From assembly GCA_030603385.1 (NCBI GenBank), contig JAUVXW010000030.1, forward strand, positions 1 to 57,970: a DNA stretch of 57,970 nt, written 5' to 3'. Positions 18,107 to 27,908 of this stretch are shown here, piece by piece (the first letter of the stretch is position 1; every line of letters starts with the position of its first letter). The notes beneath the pieces were generated by a model that was not told the DNA's origin, did no database searches, and was given only the letters and a program-made list of their open reading frames with translations. The stretch comes from Promethearchaeota archaeon (GTDB lineage Archaea; Asgardarchaeota; Lokiarchaeia; Sigyniarchaeales; SOKP01). The translations under genes and the position numbers were made by a program.

Positions 18107-18796
18107 TTGATTTGTGGTATAGACGAGGCTGGTAGAATATAATTCATTTCGAATTCTGTACCAAAAGGTCCCGTTCTTGGTCCTCTTGTTTTGTGTGGTG
18201 TTTGTTTTAAAAAAGATCAACTATCATATTTAGTTGAAATAGGTGTAAAAGATTCTAAGAAATTAAGTGCTAAAAGAAGGAGTACACTAGCAAAACTAAT
18301 TAAGGATAAGTGTCATTCTTTTAAAATTCTTATAGTTCCTCCAGCAGAAATTGATCAAAGGGAAGAAAAAAGAATTACATTGAATAAATTAGAAGAATTA
18401 AAAATGGCTGAAATTATTAGAGAATTAAAACCTAGCTCAATATATATTGACGCCGTCGATGTAAATGAAGATAGATTTAGAGATTCAATACTAAATCTTT
18501 TAGATTATAGTCCAGAAGAAATCATTTCAAAACACAAGGCTGATGATCTATTTCCCATAGTATCAGCGGCCTCAATCATTGCCAAGGATAAAAGAGACAC
18601 CTTAATTGAGGAAATGAAGGAAAAATATGGAGATTTTGGTTCGGGATATCCTTCGGATAAAAGAACTATTGATTTCCTTCGAAAATGGATAAAGAAGAAT
18701 AAAAAGATACCACATTTCGCTAGAAAATCATGGGCTACAACAAAAAAAATATTAGAAGAAGAACTATCTAACAGAAAAATAACTGATTTTTTCTGA
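18107..18796 (+). CDS. rnhB: Ribonuclease HII, interrupted by a 30-nt putative BHB intron
   Basis: It cleaves the RNA strand of RNA-DNA hybrids. TTG 18107, with GGAG upstream, begins MICGIDEAGR, the catalytic motif. The reading frame then hits TAA at 18140 and resumes as GPVLGPLV at 18167. Removing 30 bases (18136-18165) restores GIDEAGRGPVLGPLV exactly and gives 219 aa. Further conserved parts are VKDSKKLSAKRR, YIDAVD, KHKADDLFPIVSAASIIAKDKRD and DFGSGYPSDKRTIDFL. Without intron removal, translation stops after 11 codons, or could start internally and lose the active-site Asp. It converges with fibrillarin, 2 bases apart. Confidence 0.9.
18136..18165 (+). other. Putative 30-nt bulge-helix-bulge mRNA intron in rnhB
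   Basis: Exon 1 ends TGGT-AG and the intron ends ACCA-AA. TGGT (18130-18133) pairs with ACCA (18160-18163), giving the 4-bp central helix, with 3-nt bulges AG^A and AA^A at the two cut sites. The intron interior folds as a 9-position stem (AUAUAAUUC with GAAUUCUGU; one GU pair, one mismatch) closed by a 5-nt loop. The outer exon-exon helix is weak. Cutting there joins AG to A, restoring the Arg codon of GIDEAGRGP. Confidence 0.85.
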
Positions 18797-18798
18797 TT

Positions 18799-19491
18799 TC
18801 ACTTTCTTTTAACTATTAAGACTATATGATTAGCAGCATATTTATGTATGTTTATACTTTCAAGGATATTATATCCTGCCTTTTCAAGAACTTTCTTTTC
18901 TTGAGCATACACAACTTCAGATTTTTGGATACTATCGATAGATTGAGACTTAATCGCGATAATTAATAATCCATTCTCTTTGAGATAATAATTACAATTA
19001 GTTAATGCGATTTCTGCTTGATTTGGTTGAGAAACATCTTGATAAATAAGGTCTATACTAGAAAAAATTGATTTAGCATAGTTTTGTGGATATCGAGCAT
19101 CATCTAATATCGGAATAATATTTTTTCTTCTTGATGTATTTTGTATTAGCTGTCTAATACTTCTTTCAGCAAATTCAACAGAATATATCACACCTGATTT
19201 TGCAATATCAGAAAGATGAGAAACGGTGGTACCAGATGATGCTCCCAAATACAAGCAATTTATATCTTCTGATAAAAAATTACTTATAGGTCTTTCCAAC
19301 AATAATGCTGCTAGCTTACTTCTATAAGGATCCCATTCTCTATACTCAATTCCTTTGTATAATACTAATTTCTCTCCATAAAATCTATTTCCTTTATCTA
19401 AATTTCTTGTATAAAGTTTAAGCTTACCCTTAGGCCCAGATATAAATACATTAAAAAATTTTGGATGATTTCTTATTTCAATCTTAGACAT
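18799..19491 (-). CDS. flpA: Fibrillarin-like rRNA/tRNA 2'-O-methyltransferase
   Basis: It is the catalytic subunit of the box C/D RNP. A Rossmann methyltransferase is visible: SAM loop YLGASSGTTVSHLSD (about residues 82-96), VEFAERSI, then DLIYQDVSQPNQAEI near residues 150-165. The length of 230 aa is typical of archaeal fibrillarin. It lies directly downstream of nop5 on the minus strand (17-base gap), the usual archaeal nop5-flpA pair. Confidence 0.95.
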   Translation of the reverse strand: MSKIEIRNHPKFFNVFISGPKGKLKLYTRNLDKGNRFYGEKLVLYKGIEYREWDPYRSKLAALLLERPISNFLSEDINCLYLGASSGTTVSHLSDIAKSGVIYSVEFAERSIRQLIQNTSRRKNIIPILDDARYPQNYAKSIFSSIDLIYQDVSQPNQAEIALTNCNYYLKENGLLIIAIKSQSIDSIQKSEVVYAQEKKVLEKAGYNILESINIHKYAANHIVLIVKRK

Positions 19492-19508
19492 ATTTTAATT
19501 GAATTTCC

Positions 19509-20714
19509 TCATCTTTTCTTTTTAGGTTTTTTTTTTTTATTTTTTACAGGTTCTGTCTTTTTAGGTGGATTTGGATATTTTTCTTTAATTTCTTTAATTT
19601 TATTTTCAATCTCAATTGCCAATTTCTCTCCAATAAATTCACCAGAAAAATAATCAACTTTAGCCGATAATCCTATTTTCCCTGCGACTACTCTTGCGAT
19701 TTTACCTCTATGATAATATTTACTTCCCCTAATTTGATTCCATTGAAATATCAAGCCATGTTTTGGTCTTTTTTCTCCAGTTTTAAGAAAACGATAAAGT
19801 GCTTTTTCAGCTCCCAATAATTGAATTCTAGACGAGGGCATAAAAGCCAACTTTTTCAAACTACCTGCTTTTGCAATAAGTTTAGCACCTATTAATGATC
19901 CAATTATCGCATTTATATTAGGCGCAGATTTTTCCATTAGATCTGTTAAATAGTCTTCTAATCCTTGACGATATGAATCTAAAGAAACAATTTGGCTCGC
20001 ATAATCTTGAACTATTTTCAAATCAAAATTAGCTCCCATAGAGTCTGAAGCATATTTCTGTAAAATATTGATTTTATTTTCTGTGAATTCAAAATTGTTT
20101 TTAAGATTTTCATAAGTAAATTTCTCTCTTGCTCCTAAAAAAGAAACAATTTTAGCCAAAAGGATATTGTCCTCAACTATTTTATCAGTTAATTCAGGGA
20201 AGTGTAACCCATACCATTCTCTAAGATGACTAGAAAATAAGCTAATTGATTTCTTGATCACATCTAGTGTATTGATGATCTGAATTATCATGTTATCAGA
20301 ATGTCCACTCGCCTGGCTTACCTTTTTCTTGGTTAATACTTCGCTTATCTCTTTGTACTGTGCGAGAATCTCATCTTTCGATTTATTTATACCAACTTTT
20401 TTTAATTGGGTTTCCAAATTTAAACGAAAATTTTTAAGTTCGAGTGAAAAACCCTCAAAAATCGCTTTATATCCTAATATTTGTGATGTTAATGTTTGTA
20501 ATTCCTTGTTATCAAATATAAATTCATCAAAACCAGAATTTTTCAATTCTAATAAAAAATTTTCATATATACTCTGAATAATACCATTATCAATAGCATC
20601 ATAAAACTGAATTATTTTTTGTTTTTGATCATCAAAATCAATAAAATTTAGAATATTTCCAGTTTCATCAAATGCAAAAATTCCAACTAAAGTATCTGCA
20701 ATATATGATTTCAT
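19509..20714 (-). CDS. nop5: Nop5/Nop56/58-like box C/D RNP protein
   Basis: It is the scaffold of the C/D methylation RNP, bridging L7Ae-RNA and fibrillarin. The N-terminal fibrillarin-binding region and the coiled coil are followed by the Nop domain (SAPNINAIIGSLIGAKLIAKAGSLKKLAFMPSS, then GAEKALYRFLKTGEKRPKHG, then GKIARVVAGKIGLSAKVDYF) and a very basic tail ending KKKKPKKKR. It is translated just ahead of flpA. Confidence 0.95.
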   Translation of the reverse strand: MKSYIADTLVGIFAFDETGNILNFIDFDDQKQKIIQFYDAIDNGIIQSIYENFLLELKNSGFDEFIFDNKELQTLTSQILGYKAIFEGFSLELKNFRLNLETQLKKVGINKSKDEILAQYKEISEVLTKKKVSQASGHSDNMIIQIINTLDVIKKSISLFSSHLREWYGLHFPELTDKIVEDNILLAKIVSFLGAREKFTYENLKNNFEFTENKINILQKYASDSMGANFDLKIVQDYASQIVSLDSYRQGLEDYLTDLMEKSAPNINAIIGSLIGAKLIAKAGSLKKLAFMPSSRIQLLGAEKALYRFLKTGEKRPKHGLIFQWNQIRGSKYYHRGKIARVVAGKIGLSAKVDYFSGEFIGEKLAIEIENKIKEIKEKYPNPPKKTEPVKNKKKKPKKKR

Positions 20715-21181
20715 TTTTCTGATATGGTTCAGAGTTATTTTTTCTTCATTAATTATTATAAAATTATTTAAAAAATATTATAATTTTTTTTTTAATTGCT
20801 AAAATTCTTAGTGTTTAAAGTCTTAAAAGACTTTTTGTAAAAATTTATGAAATCGAAAAGTTCAATCCAAAAGAGAAAACGGTATACTTATACCACTAAA
20901 ATAAGAATTGTGAGATCCTATTTTAACAATCAGGTTTTATACTAGGTTTTAAACACGTTTATTATTCAGCGATTTGCTTTATTTTCTTGATACAGTTCTG
21001 CTTCTTTTCAGTAAAATTACAAATATACTAATTATTAAAGGGGCTACCAATTGCACATATTGTCATTATTTCATTATAACTTAGAATTTTATGAGTATAT
21101 TATCATAGAAATTATCAATCCATCGTGTTTATAAAGAATAAATATGAGTATGCATTATTAATTCAGAAGGTTGTTTTCCAT
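20715..21181. other. Intergenic region with two inverted repeats
   Basis: No convincing gene. It holds a perfect palindrome AAAGTCTT-AA-AAGACTTT at 20817-20834 and the inverted repeat GGTATACTTATACC at 20881-20894. These could be operator or terminator-like elements of the divergent nop5 and small membrane protein genes. Confidence 0.4.
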
Positions 21182-21358
21182 ATGAAAAACAAATTTGCTA
21201 TTACTTATGTATCGTGGGTTATAAGCCTTTTACTATATATGTGGGTCTGCTCTGTCACTTCAGAAACCCAAGAACAATTTTTTTATTTATTGAGTATTGG
21301 GACGATGATTAGTATGGTTTTTTTCTGCACACTCCTTATGTCTTTAACAGAAAATTAG
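21182..21358 (+). CDS. Small two-helix membrane protein, 58 aa
   Basis: ATG 21182 (the GTG at 21125 is a longer alternative) with AGAAGG about nine bases upstream. Two hydrophobic helices (VSWVISLLLYMWVC and FFYLLSIGTMISMVFFCTLLM) are separated by a short polar loop. The family is not recognised. It stands alone between nop5 and pyrD. Confidence 0.45.
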   Translation: MKNKFAITYVSWVISLLLYMWVCSVTSETQEQFFYLLSIGTMISMVFFCTLLMSLTEN

Positions 21359-21534
21359 ATTAAATTAAAAAATGATATTTTTATAAAATTGGGAATCATC
21401 AAGTAAACTGAATTTCGCTGAGTTTCTGTTAGCCTTTTCCATTTGATTCTCGTTTTCTTCCCAAGCTCTCTTATTCAAATAACTATTATTAATAATAATT
21501 ATTATAAAATTATAATCATTATTTTCTTAAAAAA

Positions 21535-22461
21535 ATGCTTGGAATAAATCTTTCCGGTTTAAAATTAAAATCTCCACTCATTTTAGCCTCTGGAATTTTA
21601 GGAGTATCTTTTTCTTCAATGAAGAGAGTAATTGACGCTGGAGCTGGTGCTATAACAACCAAATCTATTGGTCCAACCTCAAGGAAAGGATATAAAAATC
21701 CATCTATAATCGAAATTTATCCCGGAACTTTTTTGAATGCAGTTGGTCTTGGGAATCCTGGAATAGATGATTTTATCTCAGAAATAAGAGAAATTAAGAA
21801 ATATAACATTCCATTAGTTGTGAGTGTTTTTGGGGATACTAATGACGTTTACCTTTATGTAGCTACTAAGGCTGTAAAAGCAGGTGCTGATGCCATTGAG
21901 ATTAATATTTCATGTCCTCATGCTGAAGTTGCTTCAATTGGTATTGATAAGGACTTGACATTTGAAATTGTCAAATTTTTGAAAGAAAAATTAACTGTTC
22001 CTCTTTTTGTAAAATTAAACCCTAATGTAACAAATATAAGCGAGATTGCATTGGCTGCTGAAAGAGGTGGTGCAGATGGTGTTGTAGCAATTAATACCTT
22101 AGCAGCTATGACAATTGATGTTAATACTCAAAGACCTATCTTATCTCACGGAAGCGGAGGTCTTTCTGGAAAAGCAATACATCCTATAGCAGTTAAAAAA
22201 GTATATGATTTATACAAAATTCTGAAAATTCCCATAATAGGATGTGGGGGAATAGATTCTTGGCAAGATGTCGTTGAATTCTTTCTCGCAGGAGCCTCAG
22301 CAGTACAAATTGGCACAGCTTTATACAAGGGTGCGGAAATTATTACTGAAATCAATGAAGGAGTAATTAGATATCTTAACACATATGAATATAAATCCAT
22401 AAATGATATCAAAGGTTTGGCTCATCAATTTAAAACTCAAGAGGTGCCTGATTTTGACTGA
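21535..22461 (+). CDS. pyrD: Dihydroorotate dehydrogenase, catalytic subunit (class 1B)
   Basis: It oxidises dihydroorotate to orotate in pyrimidine synthesis, using FMN in a TIM barrel. Motifs: PLILASGILGVSFSSMKR, GAGAITTKSIGPTSRKGYKNP, the catalytic-Cys loop EINISCPHAEV (Cys marks class 1B), FVKLNPNV, and FMN-phosphate loops IIGCGGIDSWQDVVEF and GASAVQIGTALYKG. The length is 308 aa. Its last codons overlap the start of pyrK, the electron-transfer partner, so the two are translationally coupled. Confidence 0.96.
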   Translation: MLGINLSGLKLKSPLILASGILGVSFSSMKRVIDAGAGAITTKSIGPTSRKGYKNPSIIEIYPGTFLNAVGLGNPGIDDFISEIREIKKYNIPLVVSVFGDTNDVYLYVATKAVKAGADAIEINISCPHAEVASIGIDKDLTFEIVKFLKEKLTVPLFVKLNPNVTNISEIALAAERGGADGVVAINTLAAMTIDVNTQRPILSHGSGGLSGKAIHPIAVKKVYDLYKILKIPIIGCGGIDSWQDVVEFFLAGASAVQIGTALYKGAEIITEINEGVIRYLNTYEYKSINDIKGLAHQFKTQEVPDFD

Positions 22462-23293
22462 AAACACCATTCAAACATTAAGAGTAAGTAGAATTAAAAA
22501 TGATTGTATAGGTGTTAAAACACTTATTTTCAAAAAACCAACAGAACTAAAACCAAAACCAGGTCAATTTGCGATGATCTGGGTTCCTGGTGTAGATGAG
22601 GTACCAATGTCTATTTCGGCTTGTGATGAGGCAAGTAATTGGGCTATTACTGTTAAAAATGTCGGCGAATGTACCCAATCGTTACATAATCTAACGATCA
22701 ATGATTATATTGGAGTGCGAGGACCATTAGGTAATTATTTCAAATTACCTACGGATAGAAAAAAAAATATCTTTTTGGTCGGTGGGGGTATAGGAATGGC
22801 ACCACTTAGGTTTTTAGCCCATGATCTAAATAAATCTGGTTATAATTTTAAAATTATACAAGGAGCTAAAGAAGAAAGCGATTTGCTCTATATGGATGAA
22901 TTTTATGATTATGATCGTGAAAGTTCAGAATTTCATTTTTGTACAGACGATGGAAGTTATGGTGAAAAGGGATTCGCATCAGATTTATTTGAAACTCTTA
23001 TTAAAGATTATACACCAGAACAATTCAAGAATACCGTTGTATATTCTTGTGGCCCTGAAATAATGATGTATAAATTGTTACAAAAATGCGAAAAGCATAA
23101 CATCGAATTTTATGCATGTCTTGAGAGGATTATGAGATGTGGCTGTGGATTGTGTGGATTATGTACATTAGATCCATTAGGGCTACTAGTTTGTAAGGAT
23201 GGACCTATATTTAGCTCAGAGGAATTAAAAAAAATCGAAGATTTTGGTAAATATAAGCGAGATTTTACTGGAAGAAAAATTTCATTAGAATGA
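22454..23293 (+). CDS. pyrK: Dihydroorotate dehydrogenase electron-transfer subunit
   Basis: A ferredoxin-reductase-type protein with FAD and a [2Fe-2S] cluster that passes electrons from PyrD to NAD+. I start it at TTG 22454 (MTENTIQTLRVSR), eight bases inside pyrD, rather than at ATG 22403. Motifs: FAD site PMSISACDE, NAD-binding FLVGGGIGMAPLRFLA, YSCGPEIMM, and the cluster ligands in MRCGCGLCGLC with the fourth Cys in LLVCKDGPIF. Confidence 0.94.
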   Translation: MTENTIQTLRVSRIKNDCIGVKTLIFKKPTELKPKPGQFAMIWVPGVDEVPMSISACDEASNWAITVKNVGECTQSLHNLTINDYIGVRGPLGNYFKLPTDRKKNIFLVGGGIGMAPLRFLAHDLNKSGYNFKIIQGAKEESDLLYMDEFYDYDRESSEFHFCTDDGSYGEKGFASDLFETLIKDYTPEQFKNTVVYSCGPEIMMYKLLQKCEKHNIEFYACLERIMRCGCGLCGLCTLDPLGLLVCKDGPIFSSEELKKIEDFGKYKRDFTGRKISLE

Positions 23294-23366
23294 ATTCCTT
23301 TTATCATTTCAAACTATTCTTAATAACAATCAAATATTTTAAGAAATATAGATTATCTTTTTTGAA

Positions 23367-24995
23367 ATGGCCCCTATAGAGACTAAGAACTCTGAAAAAG
23401 TCAAACTTCTCTCAAGAGAAATAATAGAATATTTAACTACAAATCCACAAATTTCTAAAGATAAAGTTACAAATCTTAAAGGCCGAATCGGTAAGAAATA
23501 TAATTATAATAAGGTTATTAAAAATGCTACGATTTTGGGTTATGCAACGTCAAAAGAAAAATTAATCATTACTCAAATTCTTAAAAGAAGAAAAACTAGA
23601 ACATTATCTGGTGTATCTGTCATAGCTATTATGACAAAACCACTCCCATGTCCTGGAACTTGTATTTACTGTCCAGGATCTGATTCACAACCGGGTGAAA
23701 AAGTAGCTCAATCATATACCGGTAGAGAACCAGCAGCCATGAGATCTATTCACAATAATTATGATCCCTATCTTCAAGTTCAAAGTAGAATAAAAGATCT
23801 TGAAGTTATCGGTCATGATATAGATAAGATTGAATTAATCATTATGGGCGGTACATTTTTATCAACTGATTTAAATTACCAAGAAAGTTTCATTAAAGGT
23901 GCTATTGAAGGAGTCATTGAACAACGAGTAGAGAGTTTAGAAGAAGCTAAAAAGCTTGCTGAAACCTCTAAAAGAAGAATTGTGGGAATCACTATTGAAA
24001 CGCGGCCAGATTATTGTAAAGAAAAAGAAATAGACCGGATGCTTAATTTCGGAACAACTCGGGTTGAGCTTGGCATACAAACTGTTTATGATGATATCTA
24101 TAATTTGGTCAGGAGAGGTCATACCTCAGCTGACAGTATTGAAGCAATTAGATTAGCTAAAGATGCCGGATTAAAAATAAATGCGCACATGATGCCGAAC
24201 CTGCCTAGTGCAAGTCTCAAATCTGACTTAGAAATGTTTAATTCTTTATTCTCAAATGCTGATTACCGCCCAGACATGTTAAAGATTTACCCTACTGTGG
24301 TATTAAAAGGGACAGAATTATATGAATGGTGGAAACAAGGAAAACACTTACCATATTCTAATGAAGAATTAATTGATTTACTCGCGAATGTGAAGAAAAA
24401 TATCCCTTCATATGTAAGAATCCAAAGAATTATGAGAGACATTCCCGCATATTTAATTGAAGCTGGTTGTAATAAAAGCAATTTAAGACAATTAGTACAA
24501 GAAAAATTAAGAGAGACAGATGAATCTTGTAAATGCATAAGGTGTAGGGAATATGGTATAATTAAAAGAACACAACGTGATGAAGAGAGCTCTTTGAATA
24601 ATATTAAATTATTTCGATTCGATTATGAAGCATCCAACGGACAAGAAATCTTTTTGTCTTATGAGAATAATCAAGAGAATTACTTAGTTGGATATTTAAG
24701 ATTAAGAAAACCTTCAGAATTTGCCCATAGACCTGAATTAAATGATGGAAAAACAATGATCATTAGGGAAATCAAGGTAGTAGGTGAATTGGTCCCTAAA
24801 GACATGAAGCCAAGTCGACTCTCTCAAATCCAGCATAGAGGTTTTGGGAAGTTGTTAATGGAAAATGCGGAAAAGATATCAAGTGAAGAATTTGATGTTA
24901 AAAAGTTAGCTGTCATAAGCGGTATTGGTGTGAGGGATTGGTTCTATAAAATGGGTTATGAATTAGATGGTGTCTATGTATCAAAAACTATTTAA
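23367..24995 (+). CDS. elp3: Elp3, tRNA wobble-uridine acetyltransferase/radical SAM
   Basis: It installs the carboxymethyl precursor on U34 of tRNAs. The radical-SAM part carries the cluster cysteines in CPGTCIYCPG, then QSYTGREPAAMR and TRVELGIQTVYDD. A Cys-rich zinc segment is at ~380-390 (CKCIRCREYG). The C-terminal ~150 residues are a GNAT acetyltransferase (QIQHRGFGKLLMENAEK, AVISGIGVRDWFYKMGYE). At 542 aa it is a complete archaeal Elp3. Confidence 0.96.
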   Translation: MAPIETKNSEKVKLLSREIIEYLTTNPQISKDKVTNLKGRIGKKYNYNKVIKNATILGYATSKEKLIITQILKRRKTRTLSGVSVIAIMTKPLPCPGTCIYCPGSDSQPGEKVAQSYTGREPAAMRSIHNNYDPYLQVQSRIKDLEVIGHDIDKIELIIMGGTFLSTDLNYQESFIKGAIEGVIEQRVESLEEAKKLAETSKRRIVGITIETRPDYCKEKEIDRMLNFGTTRVELGIQTVYDDIYNLVRRGHTSADSIEAIRLAKDAGLKINAHMMPNLPSASLKSDLEMFNSLFSNADYRPDMLKIYPTVVLKGTELYEWWKQGKHLPYSNEELIDLLANVKKNIPSYVRIQRIMRDIPAYLIEAGCNKSNLRQLVQEKLRETDESCKCIRCREYGIIKRTQRDEESSLNNIKLFRFDYEASNGQEIFLSYENNQENYLVGYLRLRKPSEFAHRPELNDGKTMIIREIKVVGELVPKDMKPSRLSQIQHRGFGKLLMENAEKISSEEFDVKKLAVISGIGVRDWFYKMGYELDGVYVSKTI

Positions 24996-25194
24996 CCCTG
25001 TATTAAAAATGATAAAGAGAGATTTAAAACTCAATAAAATTTCATCCCATATTAGTTATTAGAAAAAATATAAATTTAATCTTGCTCTAAGCAAATTTGT
25101 ATTTTCTAAAAATAAACATTTATTTCTTTATATTTTTATGTACAAGATAGTATAGGTTATATAGTTTTAAAAATTTTAAATGTGATTTAGTAAA

Positions 25195-26283
25195 ATGGCT
25201 TCAGAAAGACAATTATCAAAAAAGAAAACTACTCAGCAAACAATTTCAATTTCACCAGCTCTCAAAGCTCGAATAGAGAAATATGTGAATGATAATAATA
25301 AAAAAAATCCAAAAGATAATAGATTTAAAAGTATTTCTGCATTTTATAATTATGTTCTGGAGAAAACATTGGATTGTTTTGATAAAGGCAAGACTCTAGA
25401 TGATTTTGAAACATTTATAGACAGTAAAATTCAAAACTTTTTCGATAAAATCTCTTTTAATGCTCTAATTCCGTATTATGAGAATGCTGTTAAACCTAAT
25501 AGATACACGGATCCAACTTTTGAAAAGTTGCCCTTTTTATACTTAACAATAAGAAGACTATATTTCTCCATAATGGATCCTTATGACATCAATAGTATTA
25601 AAAATGTATTTAATAGATTAAAAAATTATTTGCTTTCGAATAATTTAACAAAAGAGTCGAATTTAGATCTTTTTACAGGCAAAAGTAAAACTGATTTAAC
25701 TGGAATCTTCGAGTTTAGTGGCATTTATCGGAATTTAAGTTTCGAGAATTTCAAATATATGGCAGCAATATTCGGATTACTAGGGGGAAAAATAACTAAC
25801 GGTTTATATTTGGAAAAAGATAATTACTGTAGATTCGATCTAAAAGCCACAGATTTATTTTTCAGAAAAGATTTGGCTAAGTCAGAGAGGATGAAGCTCA
25901 TAAACTATAATATTTCTCAGTTAATCAATTATATGAGAATTATTAATGATGATGATTATTACCTATGGATGAAAATGGCTGAAGATAAAAATAATTTCAT
26001 TTCTTTTAATAATTCAGAAGCTAGAAAGGAATGGTTTGATTTAATAGAAAGAGAACTTGAAAGATTCGGCGAAAAAGAGGATTATACACTCAATATGTTA
26101 AGATTTTTTGAAAGGTTACATTGGGTCGATGTCGAAAGTGAAAGTGAAAGAGAAATAATATTTCATATTCGATTATCAGAACCTAAAAATAAGGATGAAA
26201 TACAACTTTTAAAGAAGATTCTTTCAAGAAAATCGAAAATCTCGCAAAGAGATGGGAAACATTATCTAGAAAACATAAGCTAA
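25195..26283 (+). CDS. RHH-type N-terminus plus unknown helical domain (paralogue A)
   Basis: Residues ~15-65 (QTISISPALKARIEKYV...RFKSISAFYNYVLEK) have the strand-helix-helix pattern of a ribbon-helix-helix DNA-binding domain. The remaining ~290 residues are an unrecognised helical domain. It contains a conserved core FSGIYRNLSFENFKYMAAIFG shared with the next gene. There are no membrane helices. It is probably a DNA-binding regulator with a sensory or dimerisation domain. It has its own promoter region and is not in an operon. Confidence 0.7.
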   Translation: MASERQLSKKKTTQQTISISPALKARIEKYVNDNNKKNPKDNRFKSISAFYNYVLEKTLDCFDKGKTLDDFETFIDSKIQNFFDKISFNALIPYYENAVKPNRYTDPTFEKLPFLYLTIRRLYFSIMDPYDINSIKNVFNRLKNYLLSNNLTKESNLDLFTGKSKTDLTGIFEFSGIYRNLSFENFKYMAAIFGLLGGKITNGLYLEKDNYCRFDLKATDLFFRKDLAKSERMKLINYNISQLINYMRIINDDDYYLWMKMAEDKNNFISFNNSEARKEWFDLIERELERFGEKEDYTLNMLRFFERLHWVDVESESEREIIFHIRLSEPKNKDEIQLLKKILSRKSKISQRDGKHYLENIS

Positions 26284-26659
26284 AAATAATGGTCAAGGTA
26301 TTGTCAAAAAAAAAATGAGATCTCGTCCTCCTTAACCTTGCTATTTTCCCCCTTAATTTTGCCTTTATGGTAATGTCTCCTATCAATCCCCTTGATTTTT
26401 ATTGCCTAAAATAGCCCAATTATACTTTTTCGGGGGTACTTAAAAAGCATACTATTAGGTTTTAGTTTTCAAGATCATTAATCTAGATAATTAAAAACAC
26501 ACACACAATTATAAAAAGGGCACAAATAAACTATTAGGAAAAAATGTATCTTATAAAAGAATAATTAATCAATTAATTTTTATTTTATTTGATGAAATCT
26601 TAGAAAATTGAATTTTTCAACTAATATAATTTTAAAAATAATATTTCATTTAACTTATT
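26284..26659. other. Intergenic region between the two RHH paralogues
   Basis: I find no gene here. The region is AT-rich, with a CCT/CCC-rich patch at 26325-26395, an ACACACACA run at 26500-26508 and TATA-like stretches just upstream of 26660. No palindrome resembling the operator words of the 33.5-34.8 kb region stands out. Confidence 0.4.
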
Positions 26660-27733
26660 ATGACTTCAAAAAAATATCTTTCAGACAAAAAAACTTCTCA
26701 ACTAACGATATCGATATCGCCTGCCCTTAAAGATTGGGTAAAAAGATATGTAAATGTAAAACGCGGGAAGAACCCTAAAGACGACAGATTTAAGAGCATA
26801 TCAGCGTTTTATAGTTATGTAATAGAGAATATGTTAGAATTATTTGAAAAAGGGAAAACATTAGATGACTTTAGCAGATTAGAAGATAAGGGTGTTAAAG
26901 ATTTCTTTGAACCGTTCACTTTCAGAGCCACAATACCGCTTTATGAGATGGTCTCAGAATCAAATAGATATACTCACTTTACTTTAGGATTTACTACTCA
27001 CTTTATTTTAGCTTACTTTAATTTCTTAAGAAAACAATTTAAACCAGGTAGCTATGATGATCTCAAGATATTATTTGAAAGATTAAAAAGTAGAGTTAGT
27101 CTTTCTAATATTTCTAAAGACTGGAGATTGGAAATAACACCTGACGAAAAGAAGGGACCTGCTCAGGGAGTTTTAGAATTTATTGGAATGCATAGAAATT
27201 TACATTACGAAAATTGTAAATTTATGGCAGCCGTATTTGGAATGTTAGGTGTAAAAGTAACTGATTTTATATATTCACAGGAAGACTATTATGGGAGATT
27301 AGATTTAATTGAAACAGATCTTTTATTTGGAAGAGAATTAGCTAAGAGAGAAAGAATAAAGCTTATTAAAGAAAACGTAAGATTTATAATAAATTACGAT
27401 AGAATGCTTGATGATAAAGATATTTATCTGTGGATGAATTTAGCGGAAGACAACGAATTATATGTATGTTTTAGGAATAAAAGTGCTTTCAATAAATGGA
27501 TCAAAATTATTGAAGAAGATTTAACAAAATTCGGCAATAAAGAGAACTTTCTTCACAAAATATTGTTATTTTTTAGTAAAATACATTGGATACGAATTGA
27601 AAATTTGAAAAACCTCTCTTTTCAAATTGAGGACTTTATTGAAAATAATCAAGAACAAAAGCAATTCATTATGGATTATCTTTCAAAATATTCAGAAATT
27701 TCTCAAATTGATGGAATTTATTATTTAAATTAG
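26660..27733 (+). CDS. RHH-type N-terminus plus unknown helical domain (paralogue B)
   Basis: Same architecture as paralogue A. An N-terminal RHH-like region (LTISISPALKDWVKRYV...RFKSISAFYSYVIEN) is followed by the same unknown domain with FIGMHRNLHYENCKFMAAVFGMLG. The two proteins align over their full length but are clearly diverged, so this is an old tandem duplication. ATG start at 26660. The signal sensed and the DNA target are unknown. Confidence 0.7.
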   Translation: MTSKKYLSDKKTSQLTISISPALKDWVKRYVNVKRGKNPKDDRFKSISAFYSYVIENMLELFEKGKTLDDFSRLEDKGVKDFFEPFTFRATIPLYEMVSESNRYTHFTLGFTTHFILAYFNFLRKQFKPGSYDDLKILFERLKSRVSLSNISKDWRLEITPDEKKGPAQGVLEFIGMHRNLHYENCKFMAAVFGMLGVKVTDFIYSQEDYYGRLDLIETDLLFGRELAKRERIKLIKENVRFIINYDRMLDDKDIYLWMNLAEDNELYVCFRNKSAFNKWIKIIEEDLTKFGNKENFLHKILLFFSKIHWIRIENLKNLSFQIEDFIENNQEQKQFIMDYLSKYSEISQIDGIYYLN

Positions 27734-27908
27734 TACATAAACCGGGCGTCTTCTATACAATTTTTTTTGTTAACATTTCTTAGGCAATTCCCAATTATAT
27801 AAAAATATCCCAAAACTTTTTTGAAAATAATTATATAACTTATCACTTGATTAGTTATTGTATCTGACATTGTATAAACTAAAATTATTAAATAAGATTT
27901 GATTATTT

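Noticed and set aside
18136..18165. Translational bypassing (phage gene 60 or byp-like) instead of an intron in rnhB and psmA
   Set aside because: Bypassing needs matching take-off and landing codons. psmA insert 1 fits (ATC/ATC), but rnhB (AGA versus AAA) and psmA insert 2 (CAA or AAT versus AGC) do not. The BHB structure fits all three.
22403..22453. ATG 22403 as the start of pyrK
   Set aside because: It would overlap pyrD by 59 bases and add a non-conserved leader; TTG 22454 gives the normal N-terminus.
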